DNA from: Neelides folsomi
Lineage: Eukaryota; Arthropoda; Collembola; Neelipleona; Neelidae
DNA: 63,572 nucleotides
Assembly: GCA_034687125.1 (NCBI GenBank)
Contig: JAQGBZ010000359.1
Location: 1-63,572, forward strand
Direction of reading: 5' to 3'
Shown here: positions 24,827 through 36,800 of the stretch, one piece after another
Layout of the letters: each line of letters opens with the position of its first letter
How positions within the stretch are numbered: position 1 is the first letter of the stretch
The notes under the pieces: generated by a model
Seen by the model: only the letters and a program-made list of their open reading frames with translations
What the model was told of the DNA's origin: nothing
Databases searched by the model: none
Translations under genes and position numbers: made by a program

Positions 24827-27800
24827 GGTGACCTTTTCATTCTTGGGTGAATTGACCATCGTTGAAGAGACCGAGACCGGTGATGTCTAGCTCCCAAGGC
24901 TCGGCCGCGTGAACAGTTTTAATTTCATTTGTTGATCCGAGGGAATTTGGAGTGTTATGGAGAAGGAGGAATTGAAATTTGTGGGGGTGGAGAAGGGGCG
25001 GGATCGGAGATGGAACCATGCCGGTTGAGGGACACCAGTCCTCTCCTCGTCACTTGCACCACCAACGGAGGTCAGAGGGGAGGTCGGAGGTCCTCACTCG
25101 GCTATCATCATGGGTGGAGTGTTTCAAAGGTTCCTCGACGCCGAGAGTGTTCCACCATGAGAGGAGCAACGGAGTGCGGCGCAAGCTCACCCAAACCCAA
25201 GTTGCCAATCTTCCCCGCCGCCTACACTCTGACCCACACTCACCTCCGACCCACCAAATAACCCTTGTGGGAAAGACCCAAAAATTAAACTCGTTCTAAT
25301 AACCTCCTCCGACTCATCATCGGCTTACATCTCGGCTTCATTCCCTCCGCTCATTGTCAGCACATCTCTCCAGCTCTTTGTCGATGCCCTGACCAACAGG
25401 GGAAGTCTTTTCATCCAATAAATTCGCTCGCAGGAGTTCTCTAATGCTCTTACAATTATGGAATTTCCCTTTGAATAGGAAACAGAATTCATTACTCAAA
25501 TAGAAAATAAATCTTATTCCGAGTAAATATTACGCAGCGGCAGCAAGGAAACTTCCAACAACGTCTAATCCCCTCTCTTCCTTTTACAGAGATTATTAAA
25601 GTTTACTCTCTTACATTTAGAATATTATTCGGTAAATTAGAAACATTTCATGTATTATGTATTGTATTTTTTTTTCTGCTCTGGTACTAATTGTATTTTT
25701 TTTATATGTATATAAGGTAATACGTTTTTTCTATATCAAATTTTGTATTTGTACATACCTACTTATATACACAATATATCCTAGATATGCATGTATATAC
25801 TATACTTAAATTATGTACACCTGATAATTTAAGTTTAAATACATATTCTACATACGGTACATTCGATGAATCTTGCTTTGTTTAAAGAACAATAACACTT
25901 ACCTTTGTTGCATGTTAATTTAGGGTGTTGTTCAATTGACGAAAAGTCGCTCGACTTTCTATTTTACTTTTATGGCAAACCTATACAATACTTGATTATT
26001 TTTTTACATCTTGAACGCAAATAGAATTTCTACTAATGATCCATAGTCCTTATCATTAATTATTATTGTTATGAATCAAAAAAGCAACACGTATACATGT
26101 ACTTAAGCATATAATAAGGATGATGAAGCAGAATTTAAACCTAATGATAGTAATGAGTTAAGTCTAACAATAAGTATGTATATATTTAGGTATAAATGAT
26201 CTTGAAAGATACTTTCTTAATTTATCTACTATAGATAAATTGATCATATAAAATTAAATTTTCATTGTGATAAGTGATGACTAACTATGCAAGGTGTATG
26301 GTATATCGGAAGTGAATGTACAGGTACATACATACATATTATATACAGGTAGGTATGTAGATTATAAAAAATGCAATATCGTTGTATATTTTTTAACATT
26401 TGGTATTATTTATTTACCACAAAACATATCTCATACAAAACAATTAGATTTGTGTTAACAACTGGATTAATAAGAAAAGTGGACATAGGCATTAATAACG
26501 CTTAATAATTATTTGATTATTTACTAATTAACGAGAAAGGCACATAATATTTGTTGAAATATGATAAGGACTGGCGATTCGTGTTCGCTGCTCTCATCTT
26601 TTTTAGTTGGTTAGACATGAGGGGTGGCGAAGCTAGAAGAGTGCTTGGTACAAATGATTGCCTTTTAATACACAAATAAATTCAATTTTCCTCAAATGTG
26701 GAAGAGCAAACTTGTGATTTCTTTGACTAAAAGGCCCTATGACCCCTAAAGCCTCAAGTATATCTTTTAACTTTTAATACATGCATAATAGATATGAACG
26801 TTGTTCATTCACCGAGTCTTCGAGGACGCAGACCTTAAGATTTAAAATATATTGATGCGCATAGACTTCCACCAGTAAAAGAGGGAGAATACTGTGAGCG
26901 GAGAGTACAATACAGTTTCATCATCAATTTAGACAAGAGGTCTGTTTGAGACGGGGAAATGTGTGTGGAGGTTTCTCCATTCCACCGAGGAATCACCGGT
27001 GTTCAATTCATCAAGCACTGGGAGCATTTAAGCGAATCTCATCATATCCTTAAACTAATTGAGGAGAAATTAATAACAATTAAATACTGAGTTACAAAAA
27101 TTACGAGTCAAAAGAGGGATTTCCTCTTCCTTCTTATAGATACGACTACCGGCTACAACAATATCATAAAATATTAATAAAAACTTAACAAGCATGAGTC
27201 TTAAAGGCTATAAATATTTATGTTACAATAATAATAATAATAATAATAATGATAATATATACTTATTACAAAATCAGAATTCTCAGGTCCACACGTTCGT
27301 GATTCTTAGAAGTAACATGTAACTTGTGATCTTTTTTTAATTATAAAAAAGAGAACCCGACGGTTTTCTACACTTAATTTAGACCCCAAACCCCTCGAAA
27401 AAGTGGGGATTCGGGAACAACGCATAGAAATAATGTCCAAACCCCTTGTAATCATTTCGCCCACAACCAGAAAAGTGGAGTAGAGTCAGTCAGTAAAGGT
27501 AATATAAAATGAATCACATAAAGTCAGAGATCCGTCTATTACAATATTGGTTGGATTGGAGTCTCGGGGGGAGTGGGTGAGCGAAGTATTCAAAAGAGTT
27601 ATGGCAAATATCATCCTTCATTCTTTCTGTCATCATGTTCCGGTTGAAGGCGGTCACTTTCCCTCCAAACCTCATTTAAAACGTCGATTTCATCACACTT
27701 CATCCACACGCGGGAACCACTCGGGTCAAGCAAAACGAGTCAGGGAACGAGTAGCGCTTTTTTACTCCCACCTCAATTTGTGGAAATATTTTATAATTAT

Positions 27801-27881
27801 AAAAATACGAACCTCACCTCCCTATTTACACCTACAAACATTTATACAAAAAATCACTATATATAATTAACTTACTACCTA
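24827..27881. other. Intergenic region between dumpy 3' end and Zdhhc8 5' end
   Basis: The left 600 nt (to about 25450) are relatively GC-rich and should hold the Zdhhc8 promoter and 5'UTR. The centre is AT-rich with many TACATA strings and an (AAT)n run at about 27226-27250. The right part is expected dumpy 3'UTR; no strong AATAAA was found close to the dumpy stop. No gene recognised. Confidence 0.5.
27226..27250. repeat. (AAT)n microsatellite
   Basis: About eight uninterrupted AAT units followed by an imperfect unit, in intergenic DNA downstream of dumpy. Confidence 0.9.
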
Positions 27882-30800
27882 CTACGAGAGGTAATCTGGG
27901 GAGGGTTCTGCAAGGGGTTCAGGGGTCGTGAAGAGGGGATTAGGAAATTCTGGCGGATGGGGAAGCGGCCCCTCTGACTTCGGTCTCCGGCGATATGCCA
28001 TGAGCCAACAAGAAACGGCTACTGCCACAGCCACGAGAGCTAAAAGTGCTGTGATGATCAGTGAGATGATGAATCCAACCATCGACACGCACACTTCTTC
28101 TTTCTGGACTTGAGGAGCTGAGAAAACAAAACCAGGATTAAGATTCTCTCCTCTTCCCAAGTTCAAGTCTTTACCTTCTGTGGGATTGGTTAGCCGATCC
28201 TCACGCCGCTCGAGGGCTAAAATAGGATTTGACTGGACGGTGACTTCTTCTCGAAGCTGCCCTTCGAAACCTGGGCCAGAGGATGCGAGACTCACTTGAG
28301 TGTCATCAAAGATTTGTCTCCTCCTTCTCCTGCCAAACGCGTTCCCGCCGCGACAGTTCACCTAAACAAAACAAATGAATTATACATCTACTGTATGAGT
28401 ATTGTATTGTATGAGTATGAACAACATTGTATTTATGAGAGCAGCTTTAAATAAAAAATGAACTTACGGGTTGGCATTTTCCAAAGCAGACTCGTACATT
28501 GCACTGGAACTTAATACTGCTACTACTAGGAAACTTGAAAGCGTTGAAGTTTGCCATTAACACTTGTGTGTCAGGATCCACTTGCTCCACTTCCCAATCT
28601 CCAAAGATGGACGGGTCTGTGGCGCATCCGTTCTCGTCCGTGACAAGATATTCATTTTCTCCGTCTCCTTCCATCGTTTTTGCTACGCAATTCCTTGAGA
28701 AACCACCGTAAATGGTTGATGGTTGAACTTCGACCTTGAGAATCAAAGCTTCTCCAATCTCGGCTGAGTTGATTTCCCCTCCATTAGCAGTGACGATTCT
28801 CATGGAGCAAGTCGGCGGTGGACCCGTGTTCGCAATAGTTCCAGCAGTTGTGAGCATTGACACATTGAACCCAAGACTGATCGTCTTTTCTCCAGTCATG
28901 TACACGCATTTGATGTGATACGCTTGAGCATTATATGTTACAAGTTTCGGATGTTTTTGAATTACGAGAATGAAACTTGCTTCGCCCTATGAAATTAAAT
29001 TATCAATTAGTTTAAAATACTGGAGATAAATATCGTGTAATTTAAATAAGGAGAAATTAATTGAAAATCAACTTACGTCAACATGCATAAGACCACAAGA
29101 TCCAAACTTGACTTTGAAATCAACAGGCCCGTAGTCGGATTGTACCGATTTCCGGCATTCTTGGTCTTTCGAGTGTCCTTTGACGTAAAGCAAGCCATTG
29201 AAGTCTGAGTTATTGGTAAATCTGTTGAATGAGTTCATCATCTTGATGTCAACTTGAACTCCATCAGCAAGACAATTGACGATCATTTCGGGAGATGGGA
29301 AGTCGGTTCTCGCTTTTGCTATAAATAACATTAATAATTTTATATATAAATCAATTAATTATTTTATAAGAAATAAATATTGAATTATATTGAAAAATAA
29401 CTCACGAATGCAATCGATTAAGTTAGAGCTGAGAACGAGAGGAGGTGGACAAACGCATTCGGCCTTATGAAGTCGAGCCACGCAGTATGCTTGATCTGAG
29501 CAGTTCTTATCAACACAAGGATTTTCGCAAGTTCTATTGTAAACAAGGCAGTATTTGTCATCAGGACAATCGTCGTCTCTTTCACATCCAGGCTTTGGTG
29601 TTGTAATTGGTGAAATGCGACAGAATCCATCTCGAAGAATATATCCATGCTCGATGGGGCAAACACATTTTCCTTCGGCGTCAATAACCATTCCACGTTC
29701 TGTTGCACACACGCACCTTCCACGCTCATTAATGCGATAGCCTAAAAGAAGATCAATTTAGGATTTTTGCTTCACTAATTATTGTTTAATTTCATATTTA
29801 CATTTAAACATGGATAAAAATTACCTTCATTTTCTGGGCATGGAATACAATTGTCATTTTCGTCAAGCCCATATCCAGGTGGACATAAACATACTCCTCG
29901 ATCGTCAATAATATATCCCTTCTCCAATGGGCATTTCGGTGCTGTAAGGATAAATATACCATATTCATTTATATTCTAAAATAATATTTATCTCATTAAG
30001 TAATTCTGTGGACGTATAAAATGTGTATGTATAATGTAGTGGTTCGATGAATGGGGAATGAAGCTTTTAACAATTGTTAGGTCACCGTTCAGATTAGCAC
30101 CATTATTGGAATTTAGTTTTATGGTTAAATGTTGAGTTTTTATGAGTTTGTGTATTGGAGAATTAGAGGAGTGAGTCGAGTGAGTTTATAGCTCATTAGA
30201 AAACACGAGAAATGTTTCTCCTTACGTAAGTCACATCTGATTGCTGCATTGCCCCGGTAGCCGGGCAAGCATTCGCAAATCAATGTTCGTGGGACAGTGT
30301 CAATTGGATGACACTCTGCATTAATGCCACAAGGTTGGCCTTCAGTACAGGGATTTCGGCAGGCTCCACTGAAGCAGGCGAGTTTGGACGGGCAATCGCC
30401 GTCGTTCTCGCAACCAAGTTTAGCTAAACGAGAAGATGGTAAAAGAGCAAAGTTAGAAAGAATTCAGTCAAGGTGAGGTAAAGTTAGAAAGAAGAAGTTT
30501 CAATCATATTCCGTTGAACAAAAATAAAAGAGAAAGTATATAAGAAGAAGTAGTGAAAGAGGGGACAGGTGAGAGAAATACCTTTCGGTTGAATACAAGT
30601 GGCATTATGAGAGTAAATTCGGCACTCTTCCTGCTCAACACAAACATCTCTGATGGCACATGGATTTTCGCAACGACCATTGCGGCAGGATTTGTCACTT
30701 GGACAATCAGGATTTGCTTCACAACCGACAGCAATACAAGAATCGAAAGGATCGCCTCGGTACCCTTGAGGGCATCTGCAGATTGCAGTATGGCCAATGC

Positions 30801-33800
30801 CAAAACAATCAGCTCCACTTCCACATGGAGGAAGCGGTGAAGGAGCACAAACTGGCTCACAATTCCTGTTTACACAAGCGTGGGTTGTTGGACAATCAGA
30901 ATTTGATACGCAACCAACTGAAATAGAAAGTAAACATGAATTTTATATATTTTCCTTGATAATATAAATATTCAAATATTGTTAAAAATTAAATTGATAT
31001 TTACTTGGGAAGCAACCAGTTTCAGGATTTCCAGCGTATTTTTCTTGACAGCTGCATTGACAACGATGGTCAATTACTTTTTGGTATGTATTAGGACCAC
31101 AGGCACAAGGATTTCTACAAACTGAATTGATACAAGCATGTTCGGCTCCACATTGATGGTCAGCAACACATCCAACAGCTCTGAGAGGTTCAACAGGTCG
31201 GCATGTTGAGTTTGAGCCTCCAACATATCCATCAGGGCATTTACAAATCATTGTTCTTATCGGAGATGTATCAATGACAAGACATTCTGCAGGAGATGTG
31301 CATGGGTGAATGACGCGACATGGGTTTTGGCAAATGTCATCAATGCAAGCGAGTTGGCTTGGACAATCCGAGTCGAGGATGCATTCAGGCCTTGGTTCTT
31401 CATCACATTTCAAATATGGATTTCCTAAGTAGCCTGGTCGACATTGGCACACAGCTTGGTGGTTTTTATCAATGCAATCCGAGTTTGTTGGGGCACACGG
31501 ATTCCTGTAGCGACAAGGACTAACACAATCAGAATTGATACACGTTTTGTCATTCGGACAATCCGTGTCGGCTCGACATCCAATCACATAGCAAGCTTCA
31601 TATGGATTCGATCCTCTGAATCCAGGTCTACATCTACATTCAGCTCGGTGATTATTCGGAACGTGACATTCGGCATTTGCTACAAAAATCAAAATTTAAT
31701 AAAACACTGAACAAAACAAAGATTAAATTATTATTAAGTAAATAAGTAAAAAAGATTCTTACGTCCACATGGATGGCCAAGCAGACAAGGATTGACACAT
31801 TCTCCTTTGACACAAGCCTTGTTGGAGTCACATTCAGAGTCGGATCTACATCCAACGGGGAAACATCCAATGTTCGGATTTCCTTCATGGCCTTCTGGGC
31901 ACTTGCAAAGCACCCTGTGTTGAAGAGTTGAACAAGTGGCGGAGGGAGGGCAGGCGGAGGGACAAGGGTCCCGACAAGCTCTGTTGTAGCAGACTTCATT
32001 TGCTTGGCACTCGGAATCGGAGACGCATCCTGGCGGAGGAAGTGGTGGACTCAAGGCCCGACATTGCCCGGCTTCGTTTGGAATCAACGTTGGTGGACAA
32101 ATGCACATCAGAGTCCTCAAAGGAACTGAATTTACTACTCTACATATGGCACTAGAATCACAAGGACGGATTTCTCTACATGGGTCCACGCAACGTTGAG
32201 AGATACAGGCGAGTCCGTCTCCGCAGTCAGGATCGACGACGCAGTCGGGTCTATCCACAATTTCAATTCTTTCACAAAAGGCGAGAGGATTTCCACGAGG
32301 AGCCGTAGTTGGGCAACGACAAGTGCTGGCATGATTTTGAGCCTCGCAAACTGCCGTGTTGGAACATGGATTTTGATACAGACATGGATTGACACAGCTT
32401 CGTTGAACACAAACTCTGTTGTTTGGACATTCTGAATGTGTTCGACATCCGACAGGTTCGCAGCGCTCAAATGGATTTCCAGTCTCTTCCGGGCCTAAAA
32501 TTAAATTCCTATTAAAATTGCGTCCCATCTTTTAAGATTAATGTAAAAGTTGTGAATATTTACCACAGAGGCAATTAGCTCGGTGAGCCTTTGGCACACA
32601 TCTGGCGTTGATGGCACATGGATTTGGTGAACAGGCGTAGACGCACTGTCTTCTGTCACACCGTTGATCGTCCGGACATTCGGAATCAGATGAACATCCA
32701 ACTAATAATTGGATAGAGCCATGTGAGACGACAGCAAATAGAGAAGTGTTAAAGAAGCCAGGAAATGAGTTAAAGGTAAGAAGTTAGAATGTGAGTTGAT
32801 TAAAAAGAATCCGCTTACAAAACTATTTATTTACATAATGGGTTTAGTATTGTGAAGAGGAGTTAAAGAGGAAAGAAAGAAAGTCTTACGCTGGAAACAT
32901 CCCGAATTGGGATTCCCAGAATATCCAGGCGGACAGGAACAAATAGGGAAATGATTGACGACTCTGCAAAGGGCCGGCTCAGGACACGAGCAAGGATCAA
33001 TGCATTGGCCGTTAAGACAAGCTCGATCCGAAGGGCATTCGTCATTCGACGTACATCCAACTTTGATTGGGACGGCTAAACACGCGTTGAGAACGTTAAG
33101 TAAAGAAAAAGAGAAAGAGAAAGAGAGAGAGAAGAAGGAATGTGATGCTTACGAGGTGGGTATCTGCACTCAATTGCAGGATTCCCAATGAGCCCTGTTG
33201 GGCATCGGCATATCGGAGAATGATTTTCAACATGGCACACTGCTGTTTGAGCACAGCTTTGTGGACAAGGGTCAACACAAACTCGGTTAACACACGCAAG
33301 GTGTGACGGACACTCTGAATTACTCTCGCAATCATGTCTGAACGGAGGTGGTGATGGTGGGACTACAGTATACACAATTTCCATATTATTCTCTCGTTCC
33401 ACAGGGATGGGATTTTGGGAATGAAAAGGAAACTCACGTCTGCATTCCACACGCGGGTTGCCTTCGTAGCCATTGACACACATGCAAATACCAGCGTGGT
33501 CGGCTGCTTTGCACAATGCATTCACTCCACAAGTTTCAAGGAGACAGGCGTCGACACATTGACCTCTTGAGCATCGTTCCTTTGTTGTACATTCAAAGTC
33601 GGATCTACAGCCGCTCTCCACAACTGCAACTATTATCGAATTTAATTAATTATTATTTAACTCATTGGATAAAATATTAAATTAAATTAAGTGAGTATTA
33701 GAATGAAAAGCTTACGGATTCTCTTGCATTCTCCAACATTGCTAATGACATGATCAGGTGGACATTGGCACACGACCGATCGGAATGGAAGTGTGTCCAT

Positions 33801-36800
33801 CACGCTGCACTGTTGGGATGGAGTACACGGTGAAGACGTACATGGGTCAATGCAATGATCATTTATACAAGCCCGGTGGCTCGAGCAATTGAAATCTGAT
33901 TCACATTCTCGTGTGAATTGTGGAGGTTGCTTGATAATTTCTAGTAAAAATAATCACAATGAATAAATAATATTTGGGATTAATTATTAAATTTTTCTAT
34001 TCTATAATAGTAAATTAAAATGTTTAATATCATAATTAAAACCTTCAATGCAGCGAGTGTACGGATCTCCTCTAGTTCCAGACGGACAAGAGCATCTCGG
34101 TTGATGATTAATTCCTTGGCAAGATGCTCTCGGAGCTGGTAAAAAATTGACAAAATGAATAACATAACCAAATAGAAGATTATATTAACACAATTGTACA
34201 TTTATAGTAAATCGAATTATTTAAACTTACCACATCTTGTTGGTGTACAAACTGGGCGGCAAATTCGATTCAATGAATCGCACATTTCGTCTTGAGAACA
34301 ATCATCATGTGATAGACAGCCAACAGATACACAAGAGACAGTTGGATTTCCTTGAGTTCCCGGTGGGCAGTAGCATTGACCGCGATGGGCAATAGCACGA
34401 CAACGTGCAGTAGCTGGACAAACGTTTCCTCCATAAGTGCAAGGATCAACACACTTTTCGGAAATACATTGACGGTCTTGTGGACATTCACTGTCTCTGG
34501 TACATTCGGCTGAAATTAAAAAGAACAATTAATAATCCTTTCTTATAAAGGTTATTGATGGTAACTAGCTTGAGAAGTAAATTTAACTTACGTTGATAAC
34601 ATCTAACTTGTGGGTTCCCAGCCCATCCTTCCGGACAAATGCATAATGGTCTATGGAGTCTGGTTCTGCAAATTGCACTTTGTCCACAATCGTTTTGCAA
34701 GAGACATGGGTCCATGCAAACTTGGTTGACACAAGCCCTGTCGCTTGGACATTCCGAATCGGTTGTACATTCAGGCTTTTGAGCTAAAATTGCATAATTG
34801 AAATTGAACAAAAATGAATGGAAGAAATCAGTGAATGTCGTAATTTTCACCCTTTCGAAACTCAATTGAAGTTAATAAAGAAATGAGGCAAAAGCATTGA
34901 CATGTGAGTGTGGTGTTTAAAATATCAATGTTAAGATGTGATTGTTGAATGTTAGTTTGTGTATTGGTACCTGTGGAGCATCCCACTCTGGGGTTTCCAG
35001 TTGTTCCAGGTGGGCACATGCAATAAGGTCTGTGTTCGAATGGTTTGCATACACTAGTTTTAGGGCATGGGTTAGCAATAAAGCAAGGATTTTGACATCT
35101 GCTATCCAAACATGCGTTTATATTGTTGCAATCAAGATCTGCCAAACAATGTCTTCCTGGTCTCGGAACCGCTGTTGTATATAAAGTGTATTCTTGTGTT
35201 AATTTTTGAGAAGATGTGCTCATGTAAGTATTAGTATTTAAATCAAATTCTTGGCATGGTTCTGTTCATGCTTTCATTTTCGTTTTAATTGCAAAAGCTT
35301 TAAAGATTAATTCAGTGGCAAAAGTCATTATTAGAAATTGTTAAAAGAAATCAAATTAGTTTTCTTTATAAAAAAGGAAAGAAAAAATATTGAGATTTTA
35401 TAGAATGTTAAGTTAGTTTAAAATGTCTTTCCTAGTAATCTTTTTTGTTTAAAGTTGATCACTTGATCAAGTAATATTATAACATAAATTTGAGGTGAGT
35501 ATACAATATAACAAATAAGCATGAAAACTTACCGGGATAGCAGTATCTGTATGGATCTCCAAGAAGACCATCAGGACATTTGCATTTGGGAGAATGTCTG
35601 ACAACCTATTTAAATATTGTTAGAATCAACGAGAAAAACAAACTGTGAATAAAATTTGGCATATTTAATGTCAAAAGTAAGAACTTACTTCGCATTCAGC
35701 ATTTTGAGCACATGGATTTGAGAGTCTGCACGGGTTTACACATTCTCTGTTTCTGCATGAATCACGGTCGGAGCATTCGGAATCGGATGTACATCCTGGA
35801 GCTTGAGTTGGTTCTACAATTCATATATAAAACAAATTTAAAATGAGGAAAATAAAATACACAAATTAACTCGCATGAAACTCCCATTAGTTTCGCATCA
35901 TTGTTATAAGCAAAAGGTTAAAGCTCAGGTCGGTCATTTTAAACCTGGCATAAAAAGATTTATAATTAAAAGTAGAAGAATCAGGCGAGTTATTGAGTTT
36001 GTCTTTTTTGGTTTCTACTAGATAGTGTACTTAATTAAATTTGTGCAAATGTAAACACACACACATTCATACAGCTGAAAGAAAATATAAATTATTAAAT
36101 GTATTGAATTGCTGAGTGCCGGTGTTGTTGAATGTAGATTAGTAATCTTAGTTTCTGAAATAGAGATATATGTATTTGATTAAATATTTCGTATTTTTAA
36201 ATAATATGTAGTTATAAAATGTGATTTGAGTAGGCAAATGTAATATAATGGATTAATTTTCGTGTTATAGGTTTCAAAGATGCCTATATCCAATGTAATA
36301 GTGGAATTTGAACGTGTTCCTAACGATAATTTAATTGGGTTTGAAGACTTACTGTGGCGACATTCGACTCTAGCATCACCAAAATATCCTGGTAGACATT
36401 GGCAGGTCATGAGCCGAGTTGGCAGCGTATTTGCAACATCACACTCAGCATTGATGCCTAAAAGTAAAAAAATGTGAATTAAATATTGAATTCACAATAT
36501 ATCTAATAAATATATTGTAGGTTTTAATTAATTGCAAAAACTCACCACAAGGTTTTCCGTAAATGCATGGATTTTGACATTTCCTATTAATGCAAGCCAT
36601 TTTGCTTGGGCAATCTCCGTCATATTCGCATTCATAGATTTGCTCACGGATAGGAGGTGGAACTAAAAATATTAACAATTATCTTTTACAAACTGTCCTT
36701 TAGCTCAAATTGCTATCATGTACAATAATAATTAAAACGGTAATTACTTGGTGTGCAGCGAACTGCTGGATTGCCTGTGTATCCTTCAAAGCAACGGCAC

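Larger units (their letters stand above)
27882..29741 (-). other. dumpy C-terminus: last EGF-like repeats, ZP domain, furin site, TM helix, tail
   Basis: Exons 29406-29741, 29077-29318, 28468-28986 and 27882-28361. The first encodes Cys-rich EGF-like segments. ZP-N begins in 29077-29318 with four spaced cysteines (IVNC, QEC, GSC, then IKC in the next exon). ZP-C in 28468-28986 carries TCSM, NCVA, GCAT, QCNV, VCFG and KCQP, the expected disulfide set. Residues encoded at 28317-28331 are RRRRR, a proprotein-convertase site just after ZP as in other ZP proteins. The TM helix (GFIISLIITALLALVAVAVA core) lies at 27999-28079, followed by YRRRPK and a Pro-rich tail of about 35 residues ending DYLS. 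Cleavage would release the ectodomain to polymerise through ZP. Confidence 0.93.

Noticed and set aside
24929..25299. Overlapping plus-strand open frames of about 110 codons upstream of Zdhhc8
   Set aside because: Lie in the GC-rich 5' flank of Zdhhc8; low complexity, no recognisable protein, no splice or promoter context.
36055..36066. (CA)n-like run in a dumpy intron
   Set aside because: Only a few units; too short to call a repeat.
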